Source of the DNA: Epiperipatus broadwayi
Taxonomy: Eukaryota; Onychophora; Udeonychophora; Euonychophora; Peripatidae
NCBI GenBank assembly: GCA_028023455.1
Contig: JAQFVV010012446.1
Location: 7,375,501-7,439,500, forward strand
Direction of reading: 5' to 3'
Length of the DNA: 64,000 nucleotides
The notes under the pieces are model-generated. The model had not been told where the DNA came from and searched no databases. It saw only the letters and a list, made by a program, of their open reading frames with translations. Shown one piece after another: positions 1 to 11,730 of the stretch; position 1 is the stretch's first letter; the number at the start of each line of letters is the position of its first letter. The position numbers and the translations under genes are program-made.

Positions 1-1371
1 TAATGAATTTGAGAGCTAAACATTCTTAAATTGATACTTAGGTGAGGAAAAAAAAAACTATTTGGTAAAGAATTTTGCACCAATGGACTAATTGGATATT
101 CAAATATCATAATGACTCCTAGAAGTATTAATCATAGAATACTAAATATAGGAAGATAGTCTAAATACATAATATTCGTCAGAACTGCAGACTAATTCTT
201 CAAAATTGAGCCTTTGTAGATGTTATTATATTATAGGAACTCAATATTTATAGAGAAAATGCTTGAATTCATCATCAAAAATAAAGTGACCGCAAAGTTC
301 TTTTTTTTCCGTTTCATAAAAACTTTACTCTTAATCAGATTTTTCTATATCTTTGCAATTTGCACTGTAATTTCTATTTCTTAGAATAAAATATTCATTC
401 TGAGCATCCTATTTTTATTCTGCCTCTTAAAAAACAACTCTGATCAAAGCAATTTTAACAACTGGGCCAGTTGCCTAAATAATCCCTTAATTACTTCCAG
501 GTGTTGAATAAAATTCTCTTAGATTATATAATAAATAGGAGTTCTGAAGGGTTTTCTAATTAATTTATATAAGATCAATAAACATATACATTCTGGCTCT
601 TCCATTTCAACATGGCAGTTATTTCAGTAATATATTTTTATTCTTCATACTTATATCCCACCTACTGTAAGCATTAGAAACTAAAAGATGCAAGATGATA
701 ATGCTTATATTAATTCCTATCCAGTGCTGTCATATCTGGCATCTACGAGTCATTAAAGCTTAGAGTCATTAAAGCTTACCGTAAGTGGCATAGAGATGTG
801 AAGAAAAAAAAAATGCTGTTGAAACAGCAATGAGCAAACTGAAATCATGTGATATGACTTATTTTTTGAGCATACCTATAATTTAATCATATACACACAA
901 CTAAAACAAACATAACACATCATCAGTGTTAGCAACTACATGTAAGTAAAAATGGATATTTTAATTACCGAGGTGGCGGAGAGGGGGAAGATAACACACA
1001 CACACAACAATAACAAACAAAAAGATAGAAAGAAATGTTTATACAAATCAATCCGAGAACATACAGATACATCTTTGTGTATCTCATCCTGGTTTGGTTG
1101 TTTGGTCTCTAATATTTTGCAATGCTGCTTTTTAACTGCAATAGCAAACTTTTTTTTCTGAAAGATTGCTTTTTAAGATATTGTCAACTTTCAGAATGTG
1201 AATTTTTTAGCAGTGTTTTGTGACATCAATCGGTAGGATCCATGCCTACTTTCGTACCACAAATTGACATTCCTATAAATAATTAATTTAACTGAAATTC
1301 TGATATCATTATAAAATATTGTACTTTTTATTTTTAACTTGTTAAATGCAGTTGCAACATCTTAGAGTTTA
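1..1371. other. AT-rich non-coding stretch
   Basis: No coding potential beyond chance short ORFs. It contains A/T homopolymers and a short CA-rich run near 995-1010. I see no gene or recognisable element before the SINE that begins at 1372. Confidence 0.6.
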
Positions 1372-1492
1372 GTCAAGCGTTGTTAGCCGAGAGGTCATCG
1401 CATCCGCCTTGCAAGCAAGTAGTTGGTTGCAGACAGTTGTGGGTTCGCGTCCCGGCCGATGCTATGACATATGAGGAAAAAAAAAAAAAAAA
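1372..1492 (+). mobile_element. tRNA-derived SINE, copy 1
   Basis: Short retroelement with RNA polymerase III promoter boxes: an A-box-like TTAGCCGAGAGG and a B-box GGTTCGCGTCC, then CCGGCCGATGCTATGACA and a poly(A) tail. It is flanked by a target duplication, TCTTAGAGTTTA at 1360-1371 and TCTTAAGAGTTTA at 1493-1505 (one extra A). This copy has an additional segment between the boxes compared with the copies at 2655, 36742 and 60949. The isoacceptor of the parent tRNA is uncertain. It is not a functional tRNA gene because it has a poly(A) tail and target duplications. Confidence 0.85.
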
Positions 1493-1505
1493 TCTTAAGA
1501 GTTTA

Positions 1506-2144
1506 TCTTGATATTATAATCGAAGACCATTCTATTAAAAAACTATTAAGATATTAAAATATTCTAAATGTTTTTTGGATATTAATTACTAAACCAATTT
1601 TTAATTTTTTTAAAGAATGCATTTAATAAAACATTCTATAGAATACACACTGAATTCCCCCGAATAGTGTAATCCTTCAGTAAAATTATAAATCCAAAAG
1701 CTATGAATTTTCTTTTAACTGGTTCAGATTACAAACTCTCATCTCAATTTGATGCCTGTGTCAGGAAGCCGTCTACAAATTGTTCTGAAGACTGTTGTCA
1801 TAAAAATGAAAAATAAAGTTGGAACTAATATATGTATGCGTTTAAACACGGCTTTTCATTTCAAATGACCTATTTTTTCAACTACCAATGATACCATTTT
1901 TTCTCGTACCGATAAGTAAAAACTGTATAGCAAGAAACTTTTTTTATGGACAATTAATCTCAAAGACCACCACAAAACATTTTGATTAATTGAATCAAAT
2001 ACCTTGACCAAATCAATAAAAGCAATATATAAATCATAACATTATTAAATACCCTTTTTTGCATTTGTCTGGACCAACTGATAATTGCTGGTTTAGCATG
2101 AAATACGTATATTGGTGATTATCTTTTCAACATGTGTGTGATCA
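1506..2144. other. non-coding, nothing recognised
   Basis: AT-rich sequence without an ORF or repeat that I recognise. Confidence 0.5.
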
Positions 2145-2214
2145 GGTGGGTCAGCAATATGAGATGGCACTGAGAGTAGTGGGTCGTGTGAAAGTCTGAG
2201 TTCGAATCCCGCCT
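2145..2214 (+). repeat. degenerate tRNA-like segment with B box
   Basis: A 70-bp block ends with GAGTTCGAATCCCGCC, which matches a pol III B box (GTTCGAATCC). The preceding GTGGGTCAGC...GATGGCACTGAGAG could be a decayed D-arm/A-box region. The T-stem does not pair properly, so it is not a functional tRNA. It is probably a relic of a second SINE type. No tail or target duplication was found. Confidence 0.35.
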
Positions 2215-2654
2215 ATATTACGTATATAAATGCAGGTTTAAGCCTGTACAATGTATTAATAATTATTGTCGTCTTTTCTATCCATTACTATCATAAATTG
2301 GAATAATAGAAGCATGGATCCAGATGTTTTAAAAAAAAATCCACAGCTTTAATGCGACTTTATTACCATCACATTTTAAAATTTCTATTTTTTAGATTGC
2401 AAAGAGCTATTTTAACTTCATTAAACTGAATGAATAATACCTTAAGTCCAAGTCTAGATGAATAATTATCACACTCACATATGTCTCTCTATATATACAC
2501 ATATAGTAAAATAATTACTGCAAATAGATACATTAAAAACATTCGGATTATTGGTAAACATATATATCTGTACAAGTTGCAACATAAATACATTTAATTT
2601 GTGAAAAATTCTTATTGGAGAATCTATTAAGACATGAAACAAATCGTTAAAGAA

Positions 2655-2760
2655 GTCAAGCGTTGGTGGTCGAGAGGTCAGCACAGTTGCCTTACAAGCA
2701 GTTGTCCCGGGTTAGCGGGTTCACTTCCCGGCCGATGCTATGACACATGAAAAAAAAAAA
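2655..2760 (+). mobile_element. tRNA-derived SINE, copy 2
   Basis: Same family as 1372-1492 and probably close to the family consensus. It has an A box (TGGTCGAGAGG), a B box (GGTTCACTTCC), the CCGGCCGATGCTATGACACATG 3' part and a poly(A) tail. The short direct repeat TTAAAGAA at 2647-2654 and 2763-2770 is the likely target duplication. Confidence 0.85.
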
Positions 2761-2770
2761 CTTTAAAGAA

Positions 2771-3175
2771 AAGTTTTTTTAAAAAAACATTATTTCTCAG
2801 TGACTCCATTTTAAATTTATAACTTAATATTTTTAACAATTATCACATGACTTTTAACAAAGATAATAAAAACTGGTCATCCAATCATGACCTTGGGAGT
2901 TTAATGCAATGGTCAAATGGTGGTCCTTGAAGATCAGTTGATAGGTCATGGTTCCAGTGTCATTGTTCAAGCCTCTTATGAATACCTAAATAATTAACCA
3001 CTTGATTATGTTTTTATTTATTTAATTATGATACAATAAAAGAACAAATTTATTAAAAGATTTATTTAATTACAAGAAACCACACTTAAATTATAGCTAA
3101 CTTTATTTATCTTATGTAAATATATACACAATGAATGAATTAAAGAAAATAAAATATAAATTGCAGACAACATAT
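2771..3175. other. non-coding, nothing recognised
   Basis: AT-rich DNA between the SINE and the 3' end of the minus-strand LINE. Confidence 0.5.
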
Positions 3176-6100
3176 ATCATCATCATTTTCAACCATTATC
3201 AAGCCACTGCAGGATAAAGACCTCTCCAAGTTCAATCCATCTTCTCTGATCTCTAGCCTCTCTTCTCCCTATCACACCAGCAGACTTTTTTTTATTCAAC
3301 CATCTTATATGTGGCTTCTTTCTAGGTTTTACAATCTCTTGGAATACAGTTTAAGATTTCAACTGACCATCTTTATCATCTCTTCCAGCAATATGTCCAG
3401 CCCAATTCCTCTTCAGTCTTTCAATTCTTTCAATGATGCCAGTAACACCTGCTTGTTCTCTCACCATGTATTTTGTTTTCGATTTCTTGTTATCTCCTAA
3501 CATGCATCTCTCCACACTTCTTTGAGTCGTCTGAAGTTTCTGTATTGTTCTTTTGTTAAGTGCCCAAGTCTCAGATCCATAAATAAGAACTGGTAAAACA
3601 GATTTATTAAAACAAACGTTCATTTTCAATCACATAGATATATTTTCTTTTAATATTAAGTTATTTCTACCAAAAGCACTCCAACCAAGTTTATTTCTAT
3701 GTTTAATTTCATCCATTATGTTTCCATCTGCAGTAATAATCTAACCAAGATGTTTGTAGTTGTTAACTAACCCATTATTATCAATCTTTATTTTCTTATT
3801 TTGAGAAAATCCATTGAACATTACTTTAATCTTATTAACATTTACCTTTAATTAATCCAACTTTTTTACTTTTATCTGATAATTCTTGCAACAATTTCTG
3901 AAGCTGGAAAGCATTATTTGCAAAAACAAGTCCATCATTTGCAAAATCTACATGACTTAATTAATCTCCATTTACTTTTACTCTCTTAGCTTATCATTTC
4001 AATCAATAAAATACTTCTTGCAAAACTGTTGTAAAAAGTTTTGGAGATATAGACACCCTGTCATATATCTTTCTCAATGTTAATCTTTTTAATATCATTA
4101 CGTAATCTAATTCTTGCTGTTGCATTTTTATAAATATTCTCCAGAATCTGAGAGTATCCTGGGTCTACATTTTGATGATCCAAAGCTTTGATCACTGAAG
4201 AAATGCTTATAGAATCAAATGCCTTTTCATAATCTACAAATCCAAATCATAATGACAACTCATATTCATTGGTCCTTTCTATAACTTTTCTCAACATTTA
4301 GATATAATCCAAAAACTACTTTTAAATCCAGTTTGTTCTTTTGGTTGATTAAAATCCAAAGTTCGCTGTAAACGAATTGTAATTATATAATTTTTTTTAT
4401 ATAGAACTGATAAAAGACTGATAGGACTGTAATTTCTGATATCTTCTTTATCACCTTTTTTAAATATTAATACTACATTCTTCCAATCATCTGGTACATC
4501 TTTATCATTTAGGCATGTATATAACTTTGCCAAAAAATGTTCTATTTCTTCACCCGCTTCTTTTAAGATATCGATTATAATTCTATCATTACCTGGAGCA
4601 TTTCCCTTTTTCATAATTGGATTTACTTCTTTGTTTAAAATCCTGCACAATTCAGAACATATAGTAGTTGTAGGACATATTTTTCCTTGTTCTTAATTGC
4701 TATATAATCTTGATAAAATTCTGTTACAAATTTCATGATGTCATCTCTCTTTTTATTAATAATTCCATCTTTTTCTTATTGTAGATATGTTTCCTATCAA
4801 TATCAAAATGTTGTTTTATATTCTTGAGACTTTCATTCTCTTCTATCACTTTCTTTACTAGTTCACAATTATACTTTCTTACATCATTATCAATTCTTTT
4901 TCACACCATTTTATAAATTCGAGACATTCAATCCTTCTTAATGCATCATTTTTATGTATTTTCATATTCCTTCTTTCTTTCATAATTTCTCTAGACTCAG
5001 CAGAAATTTTATTGGTAAATTGCTACTTTTTCTACCAACTAACTTTGTTGCAGTTTTTAAAAGCATATCAGTTATTTTCCTATTGATTTCATACAAATAT
5101 GAATCATGTTCAAAATCTGCTAATATTTGAAAACGATATGCAATTTCAAATTTAAATTCATTGGAATGTTTTTGAAGATTAGGAATATCTACTATGAATA
5201 TTGTTTTCTTAATAATTTTTGTCTTTCTAGTTTTGCATTAAGACATACCTTATATTACACTAATCAAAGATCATTTCCTGTTTTGAAGTTATTAAGAACA
5301 TTGCAATCTTGAAATACATATTTCCAATTTTGCTGACCTTTATTTGGATGCTTCCTTGTCTATTTCCATTTAACATTTTTCTTAAAAAAAAAAAAAAAAG
5401 AATTCATAATATAAAATTTTTCTTTTTTTTACAAATTCCACAAGTCTATGTCCTCTCTCATTTCTATCACATAACCAAATTTACTTACATCACTTTTATC
5501 TTTCAATTGTTTACCAATTCTAGCATTAAAGTTCCCCATGACAGTTTTAAAATGTTTGATCTGATCAAAAACTTTTTATACATCCATATAAAAAGCATCT
5601 ACTTCTTCATCACAAAAAAAACTTTTTGAGGTATAAATCTGAATTATCTGTATTTTTAAATTGGACTATTTCCATCATCTAATATGTGTGTTGAATGTCT
5701 TTAGAAAAGTTTAATTTTAGTTAAATATTCCAAATGCATTCAACTGTTTGCTGTGATATTACTAACAGTTGAATGCATTTGGAATATTTAACTAAAATTA
5801 AACTTTTCTAAAGACATTCAACACACATATTAGATGATGGAAATAGTCCAATATAAAAATACAGCTAGAACACCATCATCACAAACCTTCAGAAAAACAC
5901 AATGAATTATCTGTGTTTGAAATCTGCTATTAAGTTGAACAATTAATCTTGCCACTCTGTCCAATATACTATCAATCTCTACAATGTTGTTCTTCCACTT
6001 TTTACAACGAATTTTGTTCCACTTGTACTTCCAATATTTGTGCCTTTATATAGAGTACATGTCCACTTTTTAAAGCAATTGTCTCTTCACCTTTTATTCT

Positions 6101-6180
6101 AACTTCATAAAGTCCCATTTCATATTAGATAGTTCTTCTAATCGTGCTTCATTTGAAAGTGAACTTCAGTTGTAAGTATC
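3176..6180 (-). mobile_element. degenerate RTE-like LINE (APE endonuclease + reverse transcriptase)
   Basis: Non-LTR retrotransposon reading right to left, with many frameshifts and stops. In order along the minus strand: endonuclease remnant around 5430-5640 (DEEVDAFY..., then a block matching the family's VMGDFNARIG signature, here VMGNFNARIG); reverse transcriptase start around 4650-4290 (GNAPGNDRI, DDWKNVVLIFKKGDKEDIRNYSPISLLS); and the C-terminal region at 3629-3351 (LIYGSETWALNKRTIQKLQTTQ and RIERLKRNWAGHIAGRD), typical of RTE-type LINEs. The 3' end is a TCATCATCAT run on the plus strand (ATGATG tail on the element strand), as is common for RTE. A foldback element interrupts the endonuclease at 5652-5902. 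The element is dead. Confidence 0.8.
5652..5902. mobile_element. foldback element inserted in LINE, 12-bp target duplication
   Basis: A 251-bp insertion flanked by TGAATTATCTGT at 5640-5651 and 5903-5914. The LINE reading frame resumes cleanly across the duplicated bases, which confirms an insertion. Two arms of more than 80 bp, starting TTGGACTATTTCCATCATCT and ending AGATGATGGAAATAGTCCAA, form an almost perfect palindrome around a short centre near 5747-5763 (TGCTGTGATATTACT). One end carries an extra unique piece ending CTTCAGAAAAACAC. A single-arm relative lies at 45988-46138. There is no coding capacity. Confidence 0.8.
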
Positions 6181-8955
6181 TAAATAAAAGGTTGTAATCA
6201 AATGGCAGCCTGGATCCGCAATCAGGAGATTCTTGCACCCTCTGCCTTTGGCTACCAACTGCTGACTTGGTTGGTGACTTTACAGTCTCTTAGGAATAAA
6301 GGCCATGATTTATTTTTGTCTATCATGATTAGGGGAAAAAAATTCACATACACATTCATTCTGCCTCCAAGAAAACTCAACTGATATTTCAGTTAAGTGC
6401 TATCAAGCAACTGAGAAGAAAGACCGTGGTGTTTCTTGATCTTAAACTTAGAGGTAAAAAGCAAATACACTCACTATGCTGGCCAATGCATGTTGGTGAG
6501 CAGCCCATCCATGTTCATATACTATATGAATAATCACATAGTAATAACAGGTGCAATGACTAAAATGTATGAAATGGGCATTAGGAAATTACCCTGCTCG
6601 GTTCCTTTAATGCCTCCAAGAGGAATCAAAGTCTCCTTTCAGTTAACAACACATTCCTTTCTGCAACATATATATATAATTATTTAATTGCTAAAAAAAA
6701 TGTGTTAAATTTAGTTATTATCATGGACGCACAGTTAAATTTTACATTCATAAGAGAAATATTGTTGTTGTGGATAAATAAGTTCCTCCATCAAAATCCC
6801 AAGTACAGCATAGTTATCTATAATTTTATAAAATTATTATACTAACCTTAGAAGAGAGAATGGTCGTTCAAAATCACATCCTATTACATTACAAAAATAC
6901 ATCATAACTATAATAATTTTTTTTTAAATAAAGAAAAAACAAAACAAAACATTTTTTTTTTTGCATTTCAAGATCAAGCTTAATTATAATTGCATGTAGT
7001 CTTAAATAAACACCTTTCAAAAATTAAAAAAAAAAGCTTTTGCAGATTTTTTGATTTATTTAAAACAACTACAATCATTTATCTTAAGATAAATTTAATA
7101 TCAAACCAATATCTTACAGAAAATATTTTAGGAATAAATAATTAAAAATTATACCATTATATAGCAAGAATAATATTTTAGCAATAATTAAAAAAAACAA
7201 CAACAACCCAGCTTTAATGATGATTGCTAAACAATTAAAACTATCATCTTAAAAGTGTGGTATAATAAAAAATTGCGTTATATAAAGTGCATAAAAGAAG
7301 TGTTACCATTGTTTATTTATATTAGTAAAAAAAAAAAAAGACATTGAAAAAAAATATTGTAATTTTTGGCAGAGTGAATGATTTGATGTTTGGGCAAAGA
7401 AAGTAAAAAAATTTCTGCAATAAAAAAAACAACAACTCATACTTTCAAATTTTATTAAATAATATAAGCTATAAACCATAAATATGTATATATTGTATGA
7501 TAAAGTTAGTTATAACTTTATTAAATATTTTATAATTTTATTAATTTTTTTTTCTCCTAAAGTAAAAAAAAACAACAAAACTATTACATGTATTTTGAAG
7601 ACATAGAAACATTCTTTATATATTTTTATCATTTGTCTCTCAAATGTTTTGAAACCATTGTCTTATAATATTCATAGTCTGAGGAATTTAATATGCTAGT
7701 TTATTTATTACTGGGTCTAGTTGTTCAGTTTATTTTGCAATGTGGATTGTTTTAAATCTATATGGAATTTTATACAATAGTGGACAGGGGAGTAAGAAAT
7801 GAAACTCTGAATGTGTATATTTTAGGGTATGTCAAGAAGATAGAAAGATTAGCCTATATTTTATCAAAATAAATATTGTGCAGATACAGTTAACAAAGTC
7901 CTGTATTATTGTATTTTATTTCCATGGACAGTGTTAGTTACTTGTTTTATTATCCGTAAATGCTGAAAAAAGCCATGATATATTTTCATAGGTAGTTAAT
8001 TAAGTCCTACCTAATAGTCTTCTGCACTGCTTTCCATGTGAATGAGTGAATTTATTTATTGCACTATTGAGTTAATAATACTCTAGTTATTCCTTCATAT
8101 CCTATATATTATATCGCAATCTTAATTTCACTGGTTACACTTCATAGAGATTAGTATTCTGGTAGAAGAATAATGAATAAACTCAGAATGATATATTGTT
8201 TTTAAAACTAGATGGTAAGATAAGTTTTGAATTAGGTTGAAATGCAAATGATCTTGGATACTTAATGCTAGTTATGAAAATGATAAAGGAATCGTGACTA
8301 TTCCTAATATTTTTGATATTTTTTCGATTTTCTCATAAAATCAATAATATTTTGAAGAAATGCATATTTTATAAGAAATATCTGAATGAGGAATGTGAAG
8401 TGTAATTACGAATGCTTATTTATTTTATTTAATTTTATATTTTTTTTTAACATGCAGAACATATAATAAAGCTTAAGAGTGGTACCGAGCAAAGTATTTT
8501 AATACATGAATAAATATTATTTCACTGATTAATATTTTATGAATATAAAACGAACCCAGAACATATTTTGTCTAATGAAAATATTATATAAAATATCCTA
8601 TTTTATATTTCATGAAAGTAAAGAAATAATATTATTTTATTTATTTAATTGATAATGAATCTAACATAATTTTGAGAAGTAAATAGTGAAATTTTGGATC
8701 TTTATTTATGATTAATAAGCTAAAGTGAAGGCTTACACATTTGTGATTTTTCTGTTTTGGTAGTAAGTCATCTAATTATTTTATGTATAATTTTTTAGAT
8801 TTTAGTATTATATTTATTAGCTTTAGTGAGATTTAACTATAGATTTACTGTATAAATTTCGTTTTATTAACTAGAATAAATTTGTTAATTTTTTATAAAA
8901 ATCTCTATCAGTATTATTGATTGATCTAGTCACTTCCACAAGATCTGATCCACAG
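6181..8955. other. AT-rich non-coding stretch
   Basis: Nearly 2.8 kb without convincing coding sequence or a repeat I can classify. The short open frames at 6202-6384 and 6436-6687 have no recognisable protein features. Confidence 0.5.
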
Positions 8956-9122
8956 AATTTAAGATTAAACCACTAAACATCACATGATCACTATTTCTTA
9001 GGCTAGCACATTACTTTTATTAAAACAGGCAAAACTCTCCGTACAGTAGTGCCACCCTGTGCCAAACAGAGTAATCAATGGATGCCAGAAGGCTTGTGCA
9101 TAAAATCCCTATCTAGTGCCTA

Positions 9123-9189
9123 CTCATTCAATATCCCCAGACTAGTTTCTGGCTTGTGGCCTTCATCAGTGAAGAGCTTTGGATCTGAG
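9123..9189 (-). ncRNA. hammerhead ribozyme, type I, PLE repeat copy A
   Basis: On the minus strand the conserved core reads CTGATGA (9169-9163), then AGGC-CACAA-GCCA as stem II (three G-C/C-G pairs plus an A-A mismatch next to the core), then GAAAC (9149-9145), TA, and GTC with the predicted cleavage after C at 9140. Stem III is the minimal AC/GT helix with a TA loop. Stem I pairs the TCTTCA before the core with TGGGGA after the cleavage site (six pairs with wobbles). After an internal loop, ATCC pairs with GGAT. This architecture matches the minimal type I hammerheads known from Penelope-like retroelements. Activity is inferred only. Confidence 0.75.
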
Positions 9190-9570
9190 AGCACTGCACC
9201 TAGATCTTAGGATTTAATGCAACCCCCCAGCAGCCACCTTTTATCTCTACTTAACTACAAAACACTACTGTATGGAGAGTTTTGCCTGTTTTAATAACAG
9301 TAATGTGCTAGGTATAAGAAATAGTGATCATGTGATGTTTAGTGGTTTAACACCAATCCTGCCTAGTGGGATAGTGGTGGCTATGGTTGTTAAAAAGCCA
9401 AAGACACCAAAATGTATGGGTACTGAACTGGGTTCAGACCCATATATATAAGCTATTGAGCTTGGATTGAAAATATTATTGTTTTCAATTTTGTTCTCAT
9501 AGTTTTGTAGTAAAGATAAAAGGTGGCTGCTGGAGGGTTGCATTAGATCCTAAGATCTAGGTGCAGTGCT

Positions 9571-9637
9571 CTCAGATCCAAAGCTCCTCACTGACGAAGA
9601 CCACAAACCAGAAACTAGTCTGGGGATATTGGATGAG
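9571..9637 (+). ncRNA. hammerhead ribozyme motif, PLE repeat copy B (weak stem II)
   Basis: Plus-strand copy within the same insertion as 9123-9189. Core CTGACGA at 9591-9597 (position 7 is variable in the family), then GAAAC at 9611-9615, and GTC ending at 9620. Stem I TCCTCA/TGGGGA and ATCC/GGAT are preserved. Stem II has decayed to AGAC-CACAA-ACCA and keeps only one good pair, so this copy is probably slow or inactive. Confidence 0.6.
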
Positions 9638-9753
9638 TAGGCACTAGATAGGGATTTTATGCACAAGCCTTCTGGCATCCATTGATTACTCTGGTTGGCA
9701 CTGATTGGCACTACTGTATAGAGAGTTTTGCCTGTTTTAATTTAAGATTAAAC

Positions 9754-11087
9754 ATATAAAATATTTTGCACATAATAAATGATATGAATTTATTTAAATT
9801 ATGATTATTATTCAGAATAAGATATTGGAATTACTTCACCATTACAATATTATTTAGTCATAATTAATTATTCAAAGTGTTGCCACATAAATTAAATGTA
9901 TTTTCATTATTGTCATATTATTCAGATTATACCATAAATTTATTATTATTGGTGTTCTACTTGATAAGATTAATAAACATTAGACATAAGATAAATTATT
10001 AATAGGATTGAGTGTTAGAGTACTTCATATTATTATTATTATTATTATTGAGAAGAATGGTTAAGTGTGATGCAAAATCCCTCATCATGTTTGGCTACAG
10101 AATTTTTCAAATTAATTTGCTGATTTTATATTATAGAACCTGAGATCATATTATATTTTAATAACAGAAATTGTAATTTAGTAATATTATATTAAAATTA
10201 TCAATGTATTTCGAAGTTGTAGGAATACTATAGATTTGTGTTATTGTATAAATTTAGGGGGATAGTGTCTCTATGCCATTGAAGGTATGTCTTTATGGAG
10301 ATGTTCTCAATGTTTACCAATTGTTATATCTTTGCTAAATGTCTCATAATTATTATTTATTTATTATTCAATCGAACTGTATATTAATAATTTATTGAAT
10401 TTGAGCTAGTCTAATCATAGAAAATTATATTAAGACATTATTAGTATATATTTATTATTTTATTAAATGAGAGCAAACTGGAAGATTATTATTAAACATT
10501 ATTCATTTTCTTAATATCGGTTTAGCAAGGGTACAATACAAAGGCCTAATTATTAAAAAGCTGGCCAATATTTAAAGAAGGTATGCGTTACATTTTCCTT
10601 CCTTAACTCATTTTTGATTTTTCAATGAATGTACAATATACACAGGCATATAATCAATGACCATGATTTTTGTAGTCATTATAAAATGAATTAATTTCTC
10701 CTAGCAACTCAAAATTCCATAAACCTATTAATAGAGAACAACAAAAATATTTTTATAAATTTTCTAATATAAACTGAGCAAATTTTTATAAAATGGCACA
10801 TTCTTTTTTTAATATTATGTGCAATATTCAAAGGTTTTTTTAACAATTTTTTTTTATAAAATTAACAAAATTCAAGCATAGACATACGTAGACACACTTT
10901 ACGGAGTATCTTATGCATAAAAAACAACTACCAGTTTTTTTTACATTAACACATTTTCAGAGCTGAGCATCAAAATCATAAACATTCTTACTAATACCCA
11001 AAGACTGCTTTAAAACAGTTGATAATATTAACTTTAGTGTTATCTTCGGTAAAAATATATATCTTAATTTACATATTTTTATATATA
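9754..11087. other. AT-rich non-coding stretch
   Basis: No genes or classified repeats. A short ATT microsatellite lies around 10029-10050. Confidence 0.5.
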
Positions 11088-11095
11088 AATTAAGG

Positions 11096-11492
11096 CAGGA
11101 GTCCCCAACCCTATGCCCGCGGGCACCATGGTGCCTGCAGACCATTTTACATGTGCCCGCCGCTATCCGAACACAATTAAAAATTATTTATCTGATACAA
11201 ATAAATTTAATTTTAAAATTTCTTATAAATTATTGTATTATATTGTAATCAAATTGTAGAGCATACTATACTTTTACAGCATAAAAATATAAACGTTAAT
11301 TATGTTAAAATTTTATTTTTGAAATAAATATTTTTTTGTACATTATGTGTATTATTAACAATATCCAACTATAAATTAACATTGAAAAAATAAATGGTGC
11401 CTGCCCCCTAACATTGAAAAAATAAATAGTGCCCGCCACCTGGCCGGTATTATAGAAGGTGCTCTTAAATGCAAAAAGGTCAGGGACCTCTG
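11096..11492. mobile_element. non-autonomous hAT element (MITE) with 8-bp target duplication
   Basis: A 397-bp element bounded by the perfect 8-bp direct repeat AATTAAGG (11088-11095 and 11493-11500). Its termini are imperfect inverted repeats: CAGGAGTCCCCAACC on the left and, read on the other strand, CAGAGGTCCCTGACC on the right. Subterminal blocks rich in GCCCGC resemble those of the hAT element at 23651. The 8-bp duplication, the CAG...CTG ends and the lack of any transposase define a hAT MITE. Confidence 0.9.
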
Positions 11493-11730
11493 AATTAAGG
11501 TGTTTTTTTTTTTTAATTAGGCAATCGAATATTATTTGATCTTTTATTAATACCATTGTTGTTGTTAGCAATAAACCATCTCTTTTATTTTTAGGTTGTC
11601 TTGTTCTACACTTATCAGTTTGACCTAATGCTGGTAGAAACTGTGTCCATGTTCTGTTGCTGAATTTTCCATATTTATCTTATATAACTAAATATCGGAG
11701 TAAATAATACAAAAACTCCGTCAGATAATG

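Larger units (their letters stand above)
8971..9738. mobile_element. PLE-derived insertion with two opposed terminal repeats
   Basis: A single 768-bp insertion flanked by the 15-bp direct repeat AATTTAAGATTAAAC at 8956-8970 and 9739-9753. It contains a terminal-repeat unit in one orientation (8971-9350, with its own inverted ends CACTAAACATCACATGATCAC and its complement). A unique segment follows (about 9351-9500), then a second repeat unit in the opposite orientation (about 9501-9738). The same repeat follows PLE endonuclease ORFs at 20786 and 63875, so I assign this insertion to the Penelope-like family as a non-autonomous or truncated derivative. Each opposed unit carries a hammerhead-type ribozyme motif. 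There is no transposase. Confidence 0.75.

Noticed and set aside
1372-2752. Possible tRNA genes because of A and B boxes
   Set aside because: Poly(A) tails, target duplications and repeated copies show SINEs, and the cloverleaf is not well formed.
6202-6687. Two adjacent plus-strand ORFs of 60 and 83 residues
   Set aside because: No domain, no splice context and random-like composition.
8971-9350. DNA transposon (MITE) because of inverted ends
   Set aside because: Linkage of the same repeat to PLE endonuclease ORFs, variable 11-16 bp duplications and a hammerhead favour a PLE-derived element.
9328-9543. 71-residue minus-strand ORF
   Set aside because: It lies across the junction of two PLE repeat units and unique filler, with no recognisable protein.
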